64,000 bases of DNA. It comes from Mycolicibacterium sp. BiH015 (GTDB lineage: Bacteria > Actinomycetota > Actinomycetes > Mycobacteriales > Mycobacteriaceae). The translations under genes were made by a program, and so were the position numbers. The stretch spans positions 682,001 to 746,000 of the forward strand of contig NZ_JAQGCZ010000001.1 in the NCBI RefSeq assembly GCF_027706845.1, read 5' to 3'. This document shows, piece by piece, positions 1-8,821 of the stretch (positions are counted from its first letter, which is position 1; each line of letters starts with the position of its first letter). The notes under the pieces are model-generated. The model worked only from the letters and a program-made list of their open reading frames with translations, ran no database searches and was not told where the DNA came from.

Positions 1-2
1 AC

Positions 3-311
<309 letters not shown>

Positions 312-346
312 ATCACGTGGGGTGGTAACTGTGAGCCGTCGCATCG

Positions 347-880
347 ATGCCTGAACGCAGGCTGTCGGCCACGGGTGACGATCTCGGGTACCGACTCCTC
401 GGGGGTGCCCTCGTCCTCGTTGCCGGTATCTGGGCGGTGGCCGAACTCGCGGGCGAGTTCCACCGCGGCGAGCGGTGGAATGCCCTTGCGGTGCTCGCAG
501 CGATCGGTGTGACGGCGACGTCGCTGGGGATGTTCAGCTTCATCGTCATTCGGGCCGCGCGTATCCGGCGTACAGGATTGGTATTGCGCGACAACGAATT
601 TCAGTTGGGCAGTCACCGTTTCGCATGGAGCGAGGTCGACGGCTTCACCGTCGTGCGCGACTCGGAAACGAACCTGCCCACGCACGTGAAGGTGGTCTTG
701 GCCCGTGACGCGTCGCCGGGACCAGCATTTCTTCTCGCTGCGGTGATCGGCCGCCTCGGTATCCGGATCTCCCCGGCATACCTGCCCACCCAGGGTTTCG
801 ACACTGGCGGCCGTCCGCTCGACGGTGTACTCCGGCAATGGCTGCACCGCGCTCGCATGAACCGCCCGGACACCGACTAG
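347..880 (+). CDS. Two-TM membrane protein with PH-like C-terminal part
   Basis: A 177-residue protein of unknown function. Two hydrophobic segments (about residues 15-35 and 46-68) are followed by a basic turn and a soluble part of about 100 residues. The spacing of the soluble part (LRDNEFQLGSHRFAWSEV, then a strand and a loop) resembles bacterial PH-like domains. It probably sits in the cytoplasmic membrane with the PH-like part in the cytosol. Its stop overlaps the stop of the convergent TetR gene by three bases in a shared CTAG. Family assignment is by pattern only. Confidence 0.6.
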   Translation: MPERRLSATGDDLGYRLLGGALVLVAGIWAVAELAGEFHRGERWNALAVLAAIGVTATSLGMFSFIVIRAARIRRTGLVLRDNEFQLGSHRFAWSEVDGFTVVRDSETNLPTHVKVVLARDASPGPAFLLAAVIGRLGIRISPAYLPTQGFDTGGRPLDGVLRQWLHRARMNRPDTD

Positions 881-1461
881 ACGAATACACCCGCGGCCAC
901 CGCGGCCAGTGTCGCGTCGACGGCGCGCTGGGCGTCGCGCGGCCGGGGTGGCGTGGTGTCGGTCAGGAGCCGATAGTAGAGCGGCGCGGAGATGTGCCTG
1001 ATGACCTCGTCGGCGTCGGTACCCGGAGGCGCCTCACCGCGTGCGACGGCGTCAGCCACGACAGGTGCCAATTCGGTCAGCCGGGTTCGATAGAACCCCG
1101 CCAGCGACTCTGCCGTCGCCGCGTCGCACGTCGCTGCGGCGATGACGGCTTTGAACAGCGGCCCCTGCCGCTCGTCGGCCAGTGTCCGCTGAATGAGCTT
1201 GGCAATGCTGAGCAGATCGCCGCGGAGGGTGCCGGTCGCGGGGCGCGGGGTCGAAGTCGCCGCCATGTCGGCCAGCAGATCCGCGACCAGTGCGGGCACA
1301 GTTCCCCACCGCCGGTAGACGGTTGTCTTACCAACCCCGGCGCGGTCGGCGATGGTCGTCAGGTCCAGGGCGTGCAATCCGGCGACCGGGAGAAGGTCAG
1401 CGGCTGCGGCCAACACCGCTGCGCGTACCGCTGCGGTGCGCCCTCCGGGTCTCGCTGCCAC
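877..1461 (-). CDS. TetR/AcrR family transcriptional regulator
   Basis: A 194-residue TetR-type repressor. The N-terminal helix-turn-helix is clear (TTIADRAGVGKTTVYRRW, about residues 35-52), followed by a helical ligand domain like TetR_C_11. The GTG at 1461 is the only start that keeps the usual short N-terminus. It is divergent from the aldo/keto reductase at 1553. The 91-bp gap contains two copies of one imperfect palindrome, so it most likely represses itself and the reductase. The inducer is unknown. Confidence 0.85.
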   Translation of the reverse strand: MAARPGGRTAAVRAAVLAAAADLLPVAGLHALDLTTIADRAGVGKTTVYRRWGTVPALVADLLADMAATSTPRPATGTLRGDLLSIAKLIQRTLADERQGPLFKAVIAAATCDAATAESLAGFYRTRLTELAPVVADAVARGEAPPGTDADEVIRHISAPLYYRLLTDTTPPRPRDAQRAVDATLAAVAAGVFV

Positions 1462-1470
1462 CCACCCATC

Positions 1471-1494
1471 TTAACGGGACCAGGGTTTCATTAA
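1471..1494. promoter_or_regulatory. Probable TetR operator, copy 1
   Basis: A 24-bp box beginning TTAACGGGA and ending GTTTCATTAA lies just upstream of the TetR start. It is a near copy of the box at 1519-1542. The start-to-start distance is 48 bp, and both boxes fall inside the divergent TetR/reductase promoter region. Binding is inferred, not shown. Confidence 0.55.
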
Positions 1495-1518
1495 TTCGCG
1501 ACGGGTGCTACTGTGCCG

Positions 1519-1542
1519 TTAACGGGAACAAGGTTCCGATAA
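1519..1542. promoter_or_regulatory. Probable TetR operator, copy 2
   Basis: This second copy begins TTAACGGGAAC and ends GGTTCCGATAA. Its core GGAACAAGGTTCC is a perfect inverted repeat around AAG. It ends about 10 bp before the reductase ATG, so bound repressor would block transcription of the reductase. Confidence 0.6.
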
Positions 1543-1552
1543 GGGAGTACCC

Positions 1553-2596
1553 ATGCAATATCGGCGCGTAGGACGATCCGGCCTTCTTGTGTCCGAGATC
1601 GGCTTCGGTGCAGCCACATTCGGTGCTTCCGGAGAGTTCTTCGGGGCGTGGGCAGACACCACCGTCGACGAGGCGCGCAACCTTGTCGACATATGCCTCG
1701 ACGCGGGCGTGACACTGTTCGACACCGCCGACGTCTACTCCGACGGCGCTTCCGAGTCGGTCCTCGGTCTCGCACTACGGGGTCGTCGGCACCGAGCGAT
1801 CATCTCGACCAAGGCCGCGTTGCCCACCGGTCTGGGCTGGGACGACGCAGGGACGTCACGCCGCAGGCTCATCAGCAGCGTCGACGCAGCCCTGCGCCGG
1901 CTGCGCACCGACTACATCGATCTCTTCCAACTTCATGCCTTCGATGCGGGCACACCCGTCGAGGAGGTGCTCGACACGCTCGACATGCTGGTGCTCGCAG
2001 GCAAGATTCGCTACGTCGGCGTGTCGAACTTCGCGAGCTGGCAGTTGATGAAAGCGCTCGCCGTGGCAGACGCCAACCACACCACCCGGTACATCGCCCA
2101 CCAGGTCTACTACTCGTTGATCGGCCGCGATTACGAGTGGGACTTGATGCCGCTCGGCCTCGACCAAGGTATCGGCGCACTGGTGTGGAGTCCGCTGGGG
2201 TGGGGACGCCTGACCGGCCGGATCCGCCGGGGCGCACCACTTCCCACCGTCAGCCGCCTCCACGCAACCGCCGCTGCTGGTCCTCCCGTCGACGACGATG
2301 TTCTCTTCGATGTCGTCGATGCTTTGGGCGAGGTTGCCTGCGAATGCGGCAAGGCCATCCCGCAGGTCGCACTGAACTGGCTGCTGCGCAGGCCGACGGT
2401 GTCATCGGTCATCGTCGGAGCTCGCACCCCGGATCAACTGAAAGACAACCTGGGTGCCGGCGGATGGTCGTTGTCCGAGGACCAGGTTCGCCGCCTCGAT
2501 GCGGTCAGCTTTCGCGAACCGGGCTACCCACACTTCCCCTACGTCCGGCAGGACGGATTCGCCAGGCTGAATCCTCCCCTGTTCGGGACTGTCTGA
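1553..2596 (+). CDS. Aldo/keto reductase
   Basis: A 347-residue NADPH-dependent aldo/keto reductase. The catalytic tetrad of the family is visible: Asp and Tyr in FDTADVYSDG, Lys in IISTKAAL and His in IDLFQLHAFD. The C-terminal cofactor-binding run VIVGARTPDQLKDNLGA is typical of the AKR subgroup once called voltage-gated-channel beta-like. ATG at 1553 follows an AAGGGA ribosome site. Expression is probably controlled by the adjacent TetR through the twin operators. The carbonyl substrate is unknown. Confidence 0.88.
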   Translation: MQYRRVGRSGLLVSEIGFGAATFGASGEFFGAWADTTVDEARNLVDICLDAGVTLFDTADVYSDGASESVLGLALRGRRHRAIISTKAALPTGLGWDDAGTSRRRLISSVDAALRRLRTDYIDLFQLHAFDAGTPVEEVLDTLDMLVLAGKIRYVGVSNFASWQLMKALAVADANHTTRYIAHQVYYSLIGRDYEWDLMPLGLDQGIGALVWSPLGWGRLTGRIRRGAPLPTVSRLHATAAAGPPVDDDVLFDVVDALGEVACECGKAIPQVALNWLLRRPTVSSVIVGARTPDQLKDNLGAGGWSLSEDQVRRLDAVSFREPGYPHFPYVRQDGFARLNPPLFGTV

Positions 2597-2605
2597 GAAC
2601 GACGG

Positions 2606-3274
2606 TCATTCGGCCGCCTTGGTGGCTCGAAAGAACGTGACCGCACCGGTGAGCCGAACGTGCCTGGTCCCGGTCACCTCGCAGTCGAAACCTGCAGCAC
2701 GGATCAGTTCCGGTAGTCGTGCCGCAGCATGACTGTGGTCGTGGCCGGTGATGCGGGAAAGCAGACCCGGCCGGTGGATGTCCCCACCGACATCGACGAT
2801 GTGCAGTCGACCGCCGGACCGCAACACCCGAAACACCTCCGCCAATGCGGCAGCCTTCACATCGTTGTCGAGGTGGTGCAGCATCATCGACGACAACACC
2901 CGATCAAAAGTTCTGTCGGCGAAGGGAAGTCGCTGAGCATAGGCCACGTGCAGCTGCACGCGGTCGGCCTGACCGATCTTGCGGCGGGCTCGCGCCAGCG
3001 CACCGGGGTCGGGATCAGTTGCCGTCAGCCACGCCTCGGGCGCTACTCGATGGGCGCGCATGGCAAGATTGCCGGTGCCGCAGCCTATTTCAAGGATACG
3101 GCCAGCGTGGTCGAGGTCGGCTGAGGCGATCAGCTCATCGTAGATCGGCCCGAATCCCAGCAGGCGAGTGATTAGATCGTAGCCGGGCAGCAGGAAGTCG
3201 CGGCCCGCGGCCGGTAGATAGTCATGGTCGTTGCCCCAGGTGCGTACCACAGAATGTGGATGATGTTCGGTCAT
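2606..3274 (-). CDS. Class I SAM-dependent methyltransferase
   Basis: A 222-residue methyltransferase. Motif I is ILEIGCGTGNLA (about residues 59-70); the acidic residue after strand 2 is in TATDPDPG, and the later motif LSSMMLHHLDND is typical of the UbiE/Methyltransf_11 group. The substrate cannot be told. It is divergent from an AraC regulator, and the gap carries the direct repeat TCTTCGGC at 3284-3291 and 3338-3345, which may be the regulator's binding site. The two are probably a regulator/target pair. Confidence 0.8.
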   Translation of the reverse strand: MTEHHPHSVVRTWGNDHDYLPAAGRDFLLPGYDLITRLLGFGPIYDELIASADLDHAGRILEIGCGTGNLAMRAHRVAPEAWLTATDPDPGALARARRKIGQADRVQLHVAYAQRLPFADRTFDRVLSSMMLHHLDNDVKAAALAEVFRVLRSGGRLHIVDVGGDIHRPGLLSRITGHDHSHAAARLPELIRAAGFDCEVTGTRHVRLTGAVTFFRATKAAE

Positions 3275-3347
3275 GATGTCCAGTCTTCGGCTTGAAAGTT
3301 AAAGATTGTGAGGGCATGTTCGGCAAAACTTGGATTATCTTCGGCAT

Positions 3348-4205
3348 ATGACGCAACTCGCCAGGTTCACCGGGCGACGTGACGGGATACCGATCTACTC
3401 GTACCTCACAGAGTTCGGAATGCCACCGGTGTCGCTGCTCGAACTGGACCGAGTCGCCCTGCCCGACAGACACATCCACGAGTTTCCGGTGCTTGTCTAT
3501 CATTTCGGTTCCGGGCTCGTCGACGTCGTCGCCGCCGGTGCTGCTGTCGATCCACCCGGTTGCGACGATCTCGCACACGCCGTGGCGGTGTTCTTCGACC
3601 CCACCGCGCTGGGCGAGGACGCCCGATCGCCGTGGCCGACCTGGCGGGCGCATCCACTGCTGTTCCCGTTCCTGCACGGGCACTCCACCGGCCTGCTGCG
3701 GCTGGAGGTGCCGGCAGAGCGGCGCGAATTCTGGACGGCCACCCTCGCGTCGATCGACACAGAGTTGACCAGCCGACCGGAAGGCTATCGGCAGGCGAGC
3801 GTCGCCTACTTGACCGTCCTGCTCATCGAACTGGCGCGGATGACCGGGGGAACCACCGCCGACCTGCGACGCAGCGGCGAACCGCTTCTGGCGAAGGTCT
3901 TCGAGGTGATCGAGCGCCGTCTCAGCCAGCCACTCACATTGCGCGACGTGGCGCTGGAGTGCGGTCTGACGCCGGGGCATCTCACGACGGTGGTCAGGCG
4001 CCGCACCGGCCGGACAGTTCAGGAGTGGATCATCGAGCGGCGGATGGCGCGAGCGCGGTCACTGCTGTCGGGAACAGACCTACCCGTACGGGAGATTGCC
4101 GCGCGCCTCGGCATCTCTGATCCCGGATACTTCACCCGAGTCTTCCGACGCGCCCATGGCGAGTGTCCGCGAAGCTGGCGGGCCAAGCACATCAGAACAG
4201 CGTGA
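3348..4205 (+). CDS. AraC family transcriptional regulator
   Basis: A 285-residue regulator with an N-terminal cupin-like sensing part and a C-terminal double helix-turn-helix (about residues 190-285; LRDVALECGLTPGHLTTVVRR and the second motif REIAARLGISDPGYFTRVFRR). ATG at 3348 is preferred over an in-frame TTG at 3330. No good ribosome site precedes it. The last 14 bp overlap the 3' end of the convergent exonuclease gene. It likely controls the divergent methyltransferase. Confidence 0.82.
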   Translation: MTQLARFTGRRDGIPIYSYLTEFGMPPVSLLELDRVALPDRHIHEFPVLVYHFGSGLVDVVAAGAAVDPPGCDDLAHAVAVFFDPTALGEDARSPWPTWRAHPLLFPFLHGHSTGLLRLEVPAERREFWTATLASIDTELTSRPEGYRQASVAYLTVLLIELARMTGGTTADLRRSGEPLLAKVFEVIERRLSQPLTLRDVALECGLTPGHLTTVVRRRTGRTVQEWIIERRMARARSLLSGTDLPVREIAARLGISDPGYFTRVFRRAHGECPRSWRAKHIRTA

Positions 4206-5193
4206 ACTGGTCTCCGTCCCGCGACTGCTCGGTAAAGGCCTCGATCTCCGACCCGCCGATGACGGAGTCGATGTGCCGCATGAACGCGGCGCTGGCGAGC
4301 GTCGGGACACCGAGTTCCCGGGCCTGATAACCCTTGCCCTGCTCGGGCGCTTCGACGTCGCACACGACGAGGGAGGTGTTCACGTCGACCGCGTCGGTGA
4401 ACGCCAGCCCGGCGTGCAGGATCCGCTCGACCAACTCTTCGTGGGTGTGGCTGACCTCCGCCGACAGCGCGACGCGCATTCCCTGGACCAGCGGGCGACC
4501 CTCGACGAAGGGGCCCGGGTTGGCGTACGGGCACGGCAGCCGGGCGGCCGTCGCCTTCAGCGGCAGCAATTCGTCGTGCGTCACGCGACCGTTGGGCCAC
4601 CGACGTCGCGTCACCGGGTGCACCGGCAGCCACTTGCGCCGCTCCTGCGCGCGTACCAGGACGGGTTTGAGGATCTGCGCGAGCACCATCGCGTCGTCGA
4701 GTGCGTCGTGCGGCTTCATCTGCGTGACACCGTGATGGGCCGCCAGCGTCTCCAAACGCAGATTGTCCAGGCCGAGGTCGAGGCGCCGCGCCAGTTCTAC
4801 GGTGCACATGACGGTGTCGACGGGCAGCTCCGCTGACACCATCTCGGCCTCGGCGGTCAAGAACGAGTAGTCGAAACCGACGTTGTGGGCGACGAGTGTG
4901 CGCCCCTCCAACACGTCGCACAGATCGCCCACGACGTCACCGAACGTCGGCTGGCCCGCGAGCATCTCCGCCGTCAGCCCGTGCACATGGGTCGGCCCGG
5001 GATCGACACCCGGGTCAAGCAGGCTGTACAGGCTCTTCTCGACGTTGCCATCGTCGCTGAGCGCCAGCGCTGCGATGCTGACGACGCGCGCCTGACCGGG
5101 CCGGAAACCAGAGGTCTCGACGTCGACGACGGCCCAGCCCGCGCCGTCGGTGCCGGCGGGCCGACCCCAGCGACGTTCGGCGGTTGAGCTCAT
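4192..5193 (-). CDS. DnaQ-like DEDDh exonuclease with BRCT domain (Rv3711c type)
   Basis: A 333-residue 3'-5' exonuclease of the DNA polymerase III epsilon family. Exo I is VVDVETSGF (Asp and Glu ligands), Exo II is VAHNVGFDYSFL, and Exo III has His and Asp in KPHDALDDA, so it is of the DEDDh type. After a linker the C-terminal 90 residues look like a BRCT domain (GMRVALSAEVSHTHEELVERI). This architecture matches mycobacterial Rv3711c, which is distinct from the replicative proofreading domain. The ATG start is divergent from murT. Confidence 0.88.
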   Translation of the reverse strand: MSSTAERRWGRPAGTDGAGWAVVDVETSGFRPGQARVVSIAALALSDDGNVEKSLYSLLDPGVDPGPTHVHGLTAEMLAGQPTFGDVVGDLCDVLEGRTLVAHNVGFDYSFLTAEAEMVSAELPVDTVMCTVELARRLDLGLDNLRLETLAAHHGVTQMKPHDALDDAMVLAQILKPVLVRAQERRKWLPVHPVTRRRWPNGRVTHDELLPLKATAARLPCPYANPGPFVEGRPLVQGMRVALSAEVSHTHEELVERILHAGLAFTDAVDVNTSLVVCDVEAPEQGKGYQARELGVPTLASAAFMRHIDSVIGGSEIEAFTEQSRDGDQFTLF

Positions 5194-5271
5194 GAACCGA
5201 GGATGGCACGCACGGCTGACATGCCTTGCTCCATCTCACCGCGTGTCGGCCGCTCTTCTAAACTGCCGGGG

Positions 5272-6492
5272 ATGGTCACTGCACGTGGACGAGTCGCGCT
5301 CGCCGCAGGCGCGGGCGCACGCTGGGCGTCTCGCGTCACCGGCCGAGGAGCAGGCGCGATGATCGGCGGCCTGGTCGCGATGACGCTGGACAGGTCGATC
5401 CTCGCCCAGCTGGGCCGCGGCCGGCGCTCCGTCGTCATCACCGGCACCAACGGCAAGTCGACGACGACCCGGATGACGGCGGCCGCGCTGGCCACACTGG
5501 GCGGGGTTGCGACCAACGCCGAGGGCGCCAACATGGACGCCGGCCTGGTGGCGGCGCTGGCCGCCAAGCCCGACGCGACGCTCGCCGCCCTCGAGGTCGA
5601 CGAGATGCACGTCCCGCACGTCTTGGACGCGGTACCGGCCGCGGTCACGATCCTGCTGAACCTGTCGCGCGACCAACTCGACCGTGTCGGGGAGATCAAT
5701 CACATCGAGCGCACCCTGCGCGCCGGGCTGGCCCGCCATCCGTCGACGGTGGTCGTCGCCAATTGCGACGACGTGCTGATGACGTCGGCGGCCTATGACA
5801 GCCCGCACGTGGTGTGGGTGGCCGCCGGTGGCGGCTGGGCCAGCGACTCGGTGAGCTGCCCGCGTTCTGGCGAGGTCATCGTCCGCGACGGCAGGCACTG
5901 GTATTCAACCGGTACGGATTTCAAACGGCCCGACCCCGACTGGTGGTTCGACGACACCCACATCCACGGGCCGGACGGGTTGTCGCTGCCTATGACGCTC
6001 ACCCTTCCCGGCACCGTCAACCGCGGTAATGCGACCCAGGCGGTGGCCGCCGCGGTGACATTGGGCGCCGAGCCCGCTGCCGCAGTCGCCGCCGTGTCCG
6101 CCGTCGACGAGGTCGCCGGCCGCTACCGCACTGTCCGGGTGGGCAACCACACGGTGCGGGTGCTGCTGGCGAAGAATCCGGCCGGATGGCAGGAGGCGCT
6201 GTCGATGGTGGATCGCGACGCGGCGGGTGTGGTGATCGCCGTCAACGGCCAGGTGCCCGACGGCGAAGACCTGTCGTGGTTGTGGGACGTGCGGTTCGAA
6301 CACTTCGAGACGGTCACGGTGGTGGCCGCCGGTGAGCGCGGTACCGACCTCGCGGTGCGGCTCGGCTACGCCGGCGTCGAACACACCCTGGTGCACGACA
6401 CGTTGGACGCCATCGCCGCGTGTCCGCCGGGGCACGTCGAGGTGCTCGCCAACTACACGGCGTTCCTGCAGTTGAACAGGCGGCTGCCATGA
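5272..6492 (+). CDS. murT: Lipid II isoglutaminyl synthase, Mur-ligase subunit MurT
   Basis: A 406-residue subunit that, with GatD, amidates D-glutamate of lipid II to D-isoglutamine using ATP. The Mur-ligase P-loop is VVITGTNGKSTTTR (about residues 54-67), and DEMHVPHVLDAV plus the C-terminal DUF1727-like half match MurT. ATG at 5272 gives the length of mycobacterial MurT; a longer TTG-initiated reading would add 23 unconserved residues. The region where staphylococcal MurT has a four-cysteine zinc ribbon keeps only one Cys (SCPRSGEV). Stop and gatD start overlap as ATGA, so the subunits are translationally coupled. Confidence 0.93.
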   Translation: MVTARGRVALAAGAGARWASRVTGRGAGAMIGGLVAMTLDRSILAQLGRGRRSVVITGTNGKSTTTRMTAAALATLGGVATNAEGANMDAGLVAALAAKPDATLAALEVDEMHVPHVLDAVPAAVTILLNLSRDQLDRVGEINHIERTLRAGLARHPSTVVVANCDDVLMTSAAYDSPHVVWVAAGGGWASDSVSCPRSGEVIVRDGRHWYSTGTDFKRPDPDWWFDDTHIHGPDGLSLPMTLTLPGTVNRGNATQAVAAAVTLGAEPAAAVAAVSAVDEVAGRYRTVRVGNHTVRVLLAKNPAGWQEALSMVDRDAAGVVIAVNGQVPDGEDLSWLWDVRFEHFETVTVVAAGERGTDLAVRLGYAGVEHTLVHDTLDAIAACPPGHVEVLANYTAFLQLNRRLP

Positions 6493-7205
6493 CCGAGTCG
6501 GCGGTGCGGATCGGGCTGGTGCTGCCCGACGTGATGGGCACCTACGGAGACGGCGGCAACTCCGTGGTGTTGCGGCAACGGCTGCGGCTGAGGGGAATTG
6601 AGTCCGAGATCGTCGAGATCACCCTCGACGATCCGGTGCCTGCGGAGCTCGATCTGTACACACTCGGCGGCGCCGAGGATTACGCCCAGCGGCTGGCCAC
6701 CAAGCACCTGATCCGCTATCCCGGCCTGCAGCAGGCCGTTTCGCGCGGCGCTCCCGTGCTGGCGATCTGCGCGGCGATTCAGGTGCTGGGTCACTGGTAT
6801 GAGACCTCGGCCGGTGAGCGGGTCGACGGCGTCGGGATTCTCGACGTGACGACGTCGCCACAACCTCAGCGCACGATCGGCGAGGTCGCGTCCACCCCGC
6901 TGGTCGAAGGCCTCACCGAACCGCTGACAGGTTTCGAGAACCACCGTGGTGGAACAGTTCTCGGGCCGCAGGCGCGCCCGCTCGCGGCGGTGACCAAGGG
7001 TGCGGGAAATCGGGCGGGTGACGGCATCGACGGCGCCGTGCAGGGCAGCGTCGTCGCGACCTATCTGCACGGCTGCTGCCTGGCCCGCAACCCGCAGCTG
7101 GCCGATCACCTGCTCGGCAAGGTGGTGGGCCCCCTTGCGCCGCTCGAACTTCCCGAAGTCACGCAACTGCGCAAGGAACGGTTGGCGGCGCCGCGGCGGG
7201 TCTAG
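6489..7205 (+). CDS. gatD: Lipid II isoglutaminyl synthase, glutamine amidotransferase subunit GatD
   Basis: A 238-residue class I glutaminase-like protein that supplies ammonia to MurT. The catalytic Cys94 is in LAICAAIQVLG and the catalytic His is in VATYLHGCCLARN near the C-terminus; the run TYGDGGNSVVL near the N-terminus is typical of the CobB/CobQ-like GatD group. ATG at 6489 overlaps the murT stop by four bases. Together the pair acts on cytoplasmic lipid-linked peptidoglycan precursor. Confidence 0.93.
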   Translation: MTESAVRIGLVLPDVMGTYGDGGNSVVLRQRLRLRGIESEIVEITLDDPVPAELDLYTLGGAEDYAQRLATKHLIRYPGLQQAVSRGAPVLAICAAIQVLGHWYETSAGERVDGVGILDVTTSPQPQRTIGEVASTPLVEGLTEPLTGFENHRGGTVLGPQARPLAAVTKGAGNRAGDGIDGAVQGSVVATYLHGCCLARNPQLADHLLGKVVGPLAPLELPEVTQLRKERLAAPRRV

Positions 7206-7214
7206 CTTCGGGCG

Positions 7215-8108
7215 TCACGCCGCTCGTGCCCGTGCGAACTGGGCTTCACTGATCTCGAGGTGGCACCCGCGGCTGACCAAGGCCTCTTCGACTCGTGCCA
7301 GCCAGTCATGCGGCCGGTCCTCGGCGATGACTCGGATGACGATCCAGCCCTGTTGCTTCAGCATCCGCAGCCGCGCGATGTCCTTGACGTACTGCTGCCG
7401 GTCCTTGCGGTGATGGTCACCGTCGTACTCGACGGCGACCCCGTACTCCGACCACCCCATGTCCAGGAACGCGACGGGCCGGGATCCGTCGACGACGGGG
7501 ATCTGCGTCTCGGGACGCGGAAATCCGCAGTCCAGCAACCACAGTCGGAGAATGCTCTCCCGCGGTGACGCTGCTCCCCCGTCGACGAGCGGAAGCAATT
7601 CGCGCAGTTGTCCGATGCCTCGGGAGCGCGGATGCCGATCAGCGAGGTCGAGCACGTCGGCAATGTCGTAATGCTGGTTCCACATCAGCGCGTCCAAGCG
7701 TGCGAGCGCCTCGAACCTTTCGAGATGGCGCCCCAGGTCGAAGGCGGTTCGTTCCCGGGTTGTCACGGGAAGGCCGCAACGTCGAGTGATCTCGTCGGGC
7801 TGCAACCGCTCGGTGCGCAGAACAAGGCCCTCCTGGGGCCGACCTTTCGCCCCGGTCATTTCGATCGGTGTGGCCGGATCCACCCACGGTGCGCCATGGA
7901 GTGCTGCCGCCGCCGACCCCGAGACCACGCCCTTGCGCCCCGTGGCGAGCCACGCTCCGATAGCCCGGTCACGCACCGTGATCTCAACGCCCTTGCGGAC
8001 GAATACGCCGCGGTAGAGCTTCGTGTAGTCGCGAGCCAGTTCGTGTCGGGTGACGACACCAGCCCTGACGGCTTCGCCGCCGAGAATGACCTTGCCCATG
8101 GGCGTCAT
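7215..8108 (-). CDS. AbiEi-like winged-helix plus DUF559 nuclease-fold protein (Rv3714c type)
   Basis: A 297-residue protein. The N-terminal half resembles the wing/antitoxin region of AbiEi-type proteins (TRHELARDYTKLYRGVFV and SGSAAAALHGAPWV). The C-terminal half is a DUF559/Vsr-like restriction fold with ESILR, then FLDMGWSEYGVAVEYDGDHH, which holds the expected acidic and His residues. ATG at 8108 gives the length of Rv3714c; upstream residues are unlikely to be translated. No AbiEii-type toxin gene lies beside it. A perfect 15-bp inverted repeat lies 30-78 bp upstream of the start and may be its operator. Function unknown. Confidence 0.72.
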   Translation of the reverse strand: MTPMGKVILGGEAVRAGVVTRHELARDYTKLYRGVFVRKGVEITVRDRAIGAWLATGRKGVVSGSAAAALHGAPWVDPATPIEMTGAKGRPQEGLVLRTERLQPDEITRRCGLPVTTRERTAFDLGRHLERFEALARLDALMWNQHYDIADVLDLADRHPRSRGIGQLRELLPLVDGGAASPRESILRLWLLDCGFPRPETQIPVVDGSRPVAFLDMGWSEYGVAVEYDGDHHRKDRQQYVKDIARLRMLKQQGWIVIRVIAEDRPHDWLARVEEALVSRGCHLEISEAQFARARAA

Positions 8109-8137
8109 GGTGCCAACAGCCACTGACAAGCGTCGAA

Positions 8138-8186
8138 ATCCACCTTTTGCAGCCGTTTTACGAGTAGACCTCTGCAAAAGGTGGAT
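8138..8186. repeat. Perfect 15-bp inverted repeat with 19-bp loop
   Basis: The left arm 8138-8152 (ATCCACCTTTTGCAG) and right arm 8172-8186 are exact reverse complements. The element lies between the recR stop and the start of the DUF559 gene, both read leftward. It could be an operator for the AbiEi-like protein, a hairpin that ends recR messages (no T tract follows), or a scattered palindromic element. I did not see a second copy in the window. Confidence 0.75.
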
Positions 8187-8208
8187 CTCGGCGTGAAAAG
8201 CGACGGTG

Positions 8209-8820
8209 CTACGCCATTGCGCGTCGGCCCGCCAGCGCACGCCCCAGCGTCAGCTCGTCGGCGAACTCCAGATCCCCGCCCATCGGTAGCCCCGACGCGA
8301 TGCGCGTCACCGAGAGCCCTGGAATGTCACGCAGCATCCGCACCAGGTACGTGGCGGTCGCCTCACCCTCGGTGTTGGGGTCGGTCGCGATGATGATCTC
8401 GGCGACGTCGACACCGTCGACCCGTTCGCCGATCCTGTTGAGCAGCTCGCGGATTCGCAGTTGGTCGGGCCCGACTCCGGACAGCGGGTCCAGCGCCCCG
8501 CCGAGCACGTGATAGCGCCCGCGGAACTCGCGGGTCCGCTCGACCGCCTGGACATCCTTGGGTTCCTCGACCACACAGATCAGCGACGCGTCACGGCGCG
8601 GGTCGCTGCAGATCCGGCAGCGCTCCGCGTCGCTGACGTTGCCGCACACCGCGCAGAACGTGACACCGTCGCGCACCCGGTTCAGGACGGCGGTGAGCCG
8701 GTCGATGTCGGGCGGCTCGACCGACAGCAGATGGAACGCGATCCGCTGGGCGCTTTTGGGCCCGATACCCGGCAGCTTGCCGAGCTCGTCGATCAGATCC
8801 TGAACTGGTCCTTCGAACAA
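8209..8820 (-). CDS. recR: Recombination mediator RecR
   Basis: A 203-residue RecFOR-pathway protein that helps load RecA onto gapped DNA. In order: helix-hairpin-helix ([20 protein letters not shown]), four-Cys zinc finger ([16 protein letters not shown]) and Toprim domain ([30 protein letters not shown]). The TTG at 8820 is the start because the protein must begin at [12 protein letters not shown]; it lies one base after the YbaB stop, so translation is coupled. Length equals that of mycobacterial RecR. Confidence 0.95.
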   Translation of the reverse strand: MFEGPVQDLIDELGKLPGIGPKSAQRIAFHLLSVEPPDIDRLTAVLNRVRDGVTFCAVCGNVSDAERCRICSDPRRDASLICVVEEPKDVQAVERTREFRGRYHVLGGALDPLSGVGPDQLRIRELLNRIGERVDGVDVAEIIIATDPNTEGEATATYLVRMLRDIPGLSVTRIASGLPMGGDLEFADELTLGRALAGRRAMA

Positions 8821-8821
8821 G

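Noticed and set aside
8138..8186. Ends of an insertion sequence or CRISPR repeat
   Set aside because: Only one inverted pair, a 19-bp interior, no transposase and no repeated spacing.
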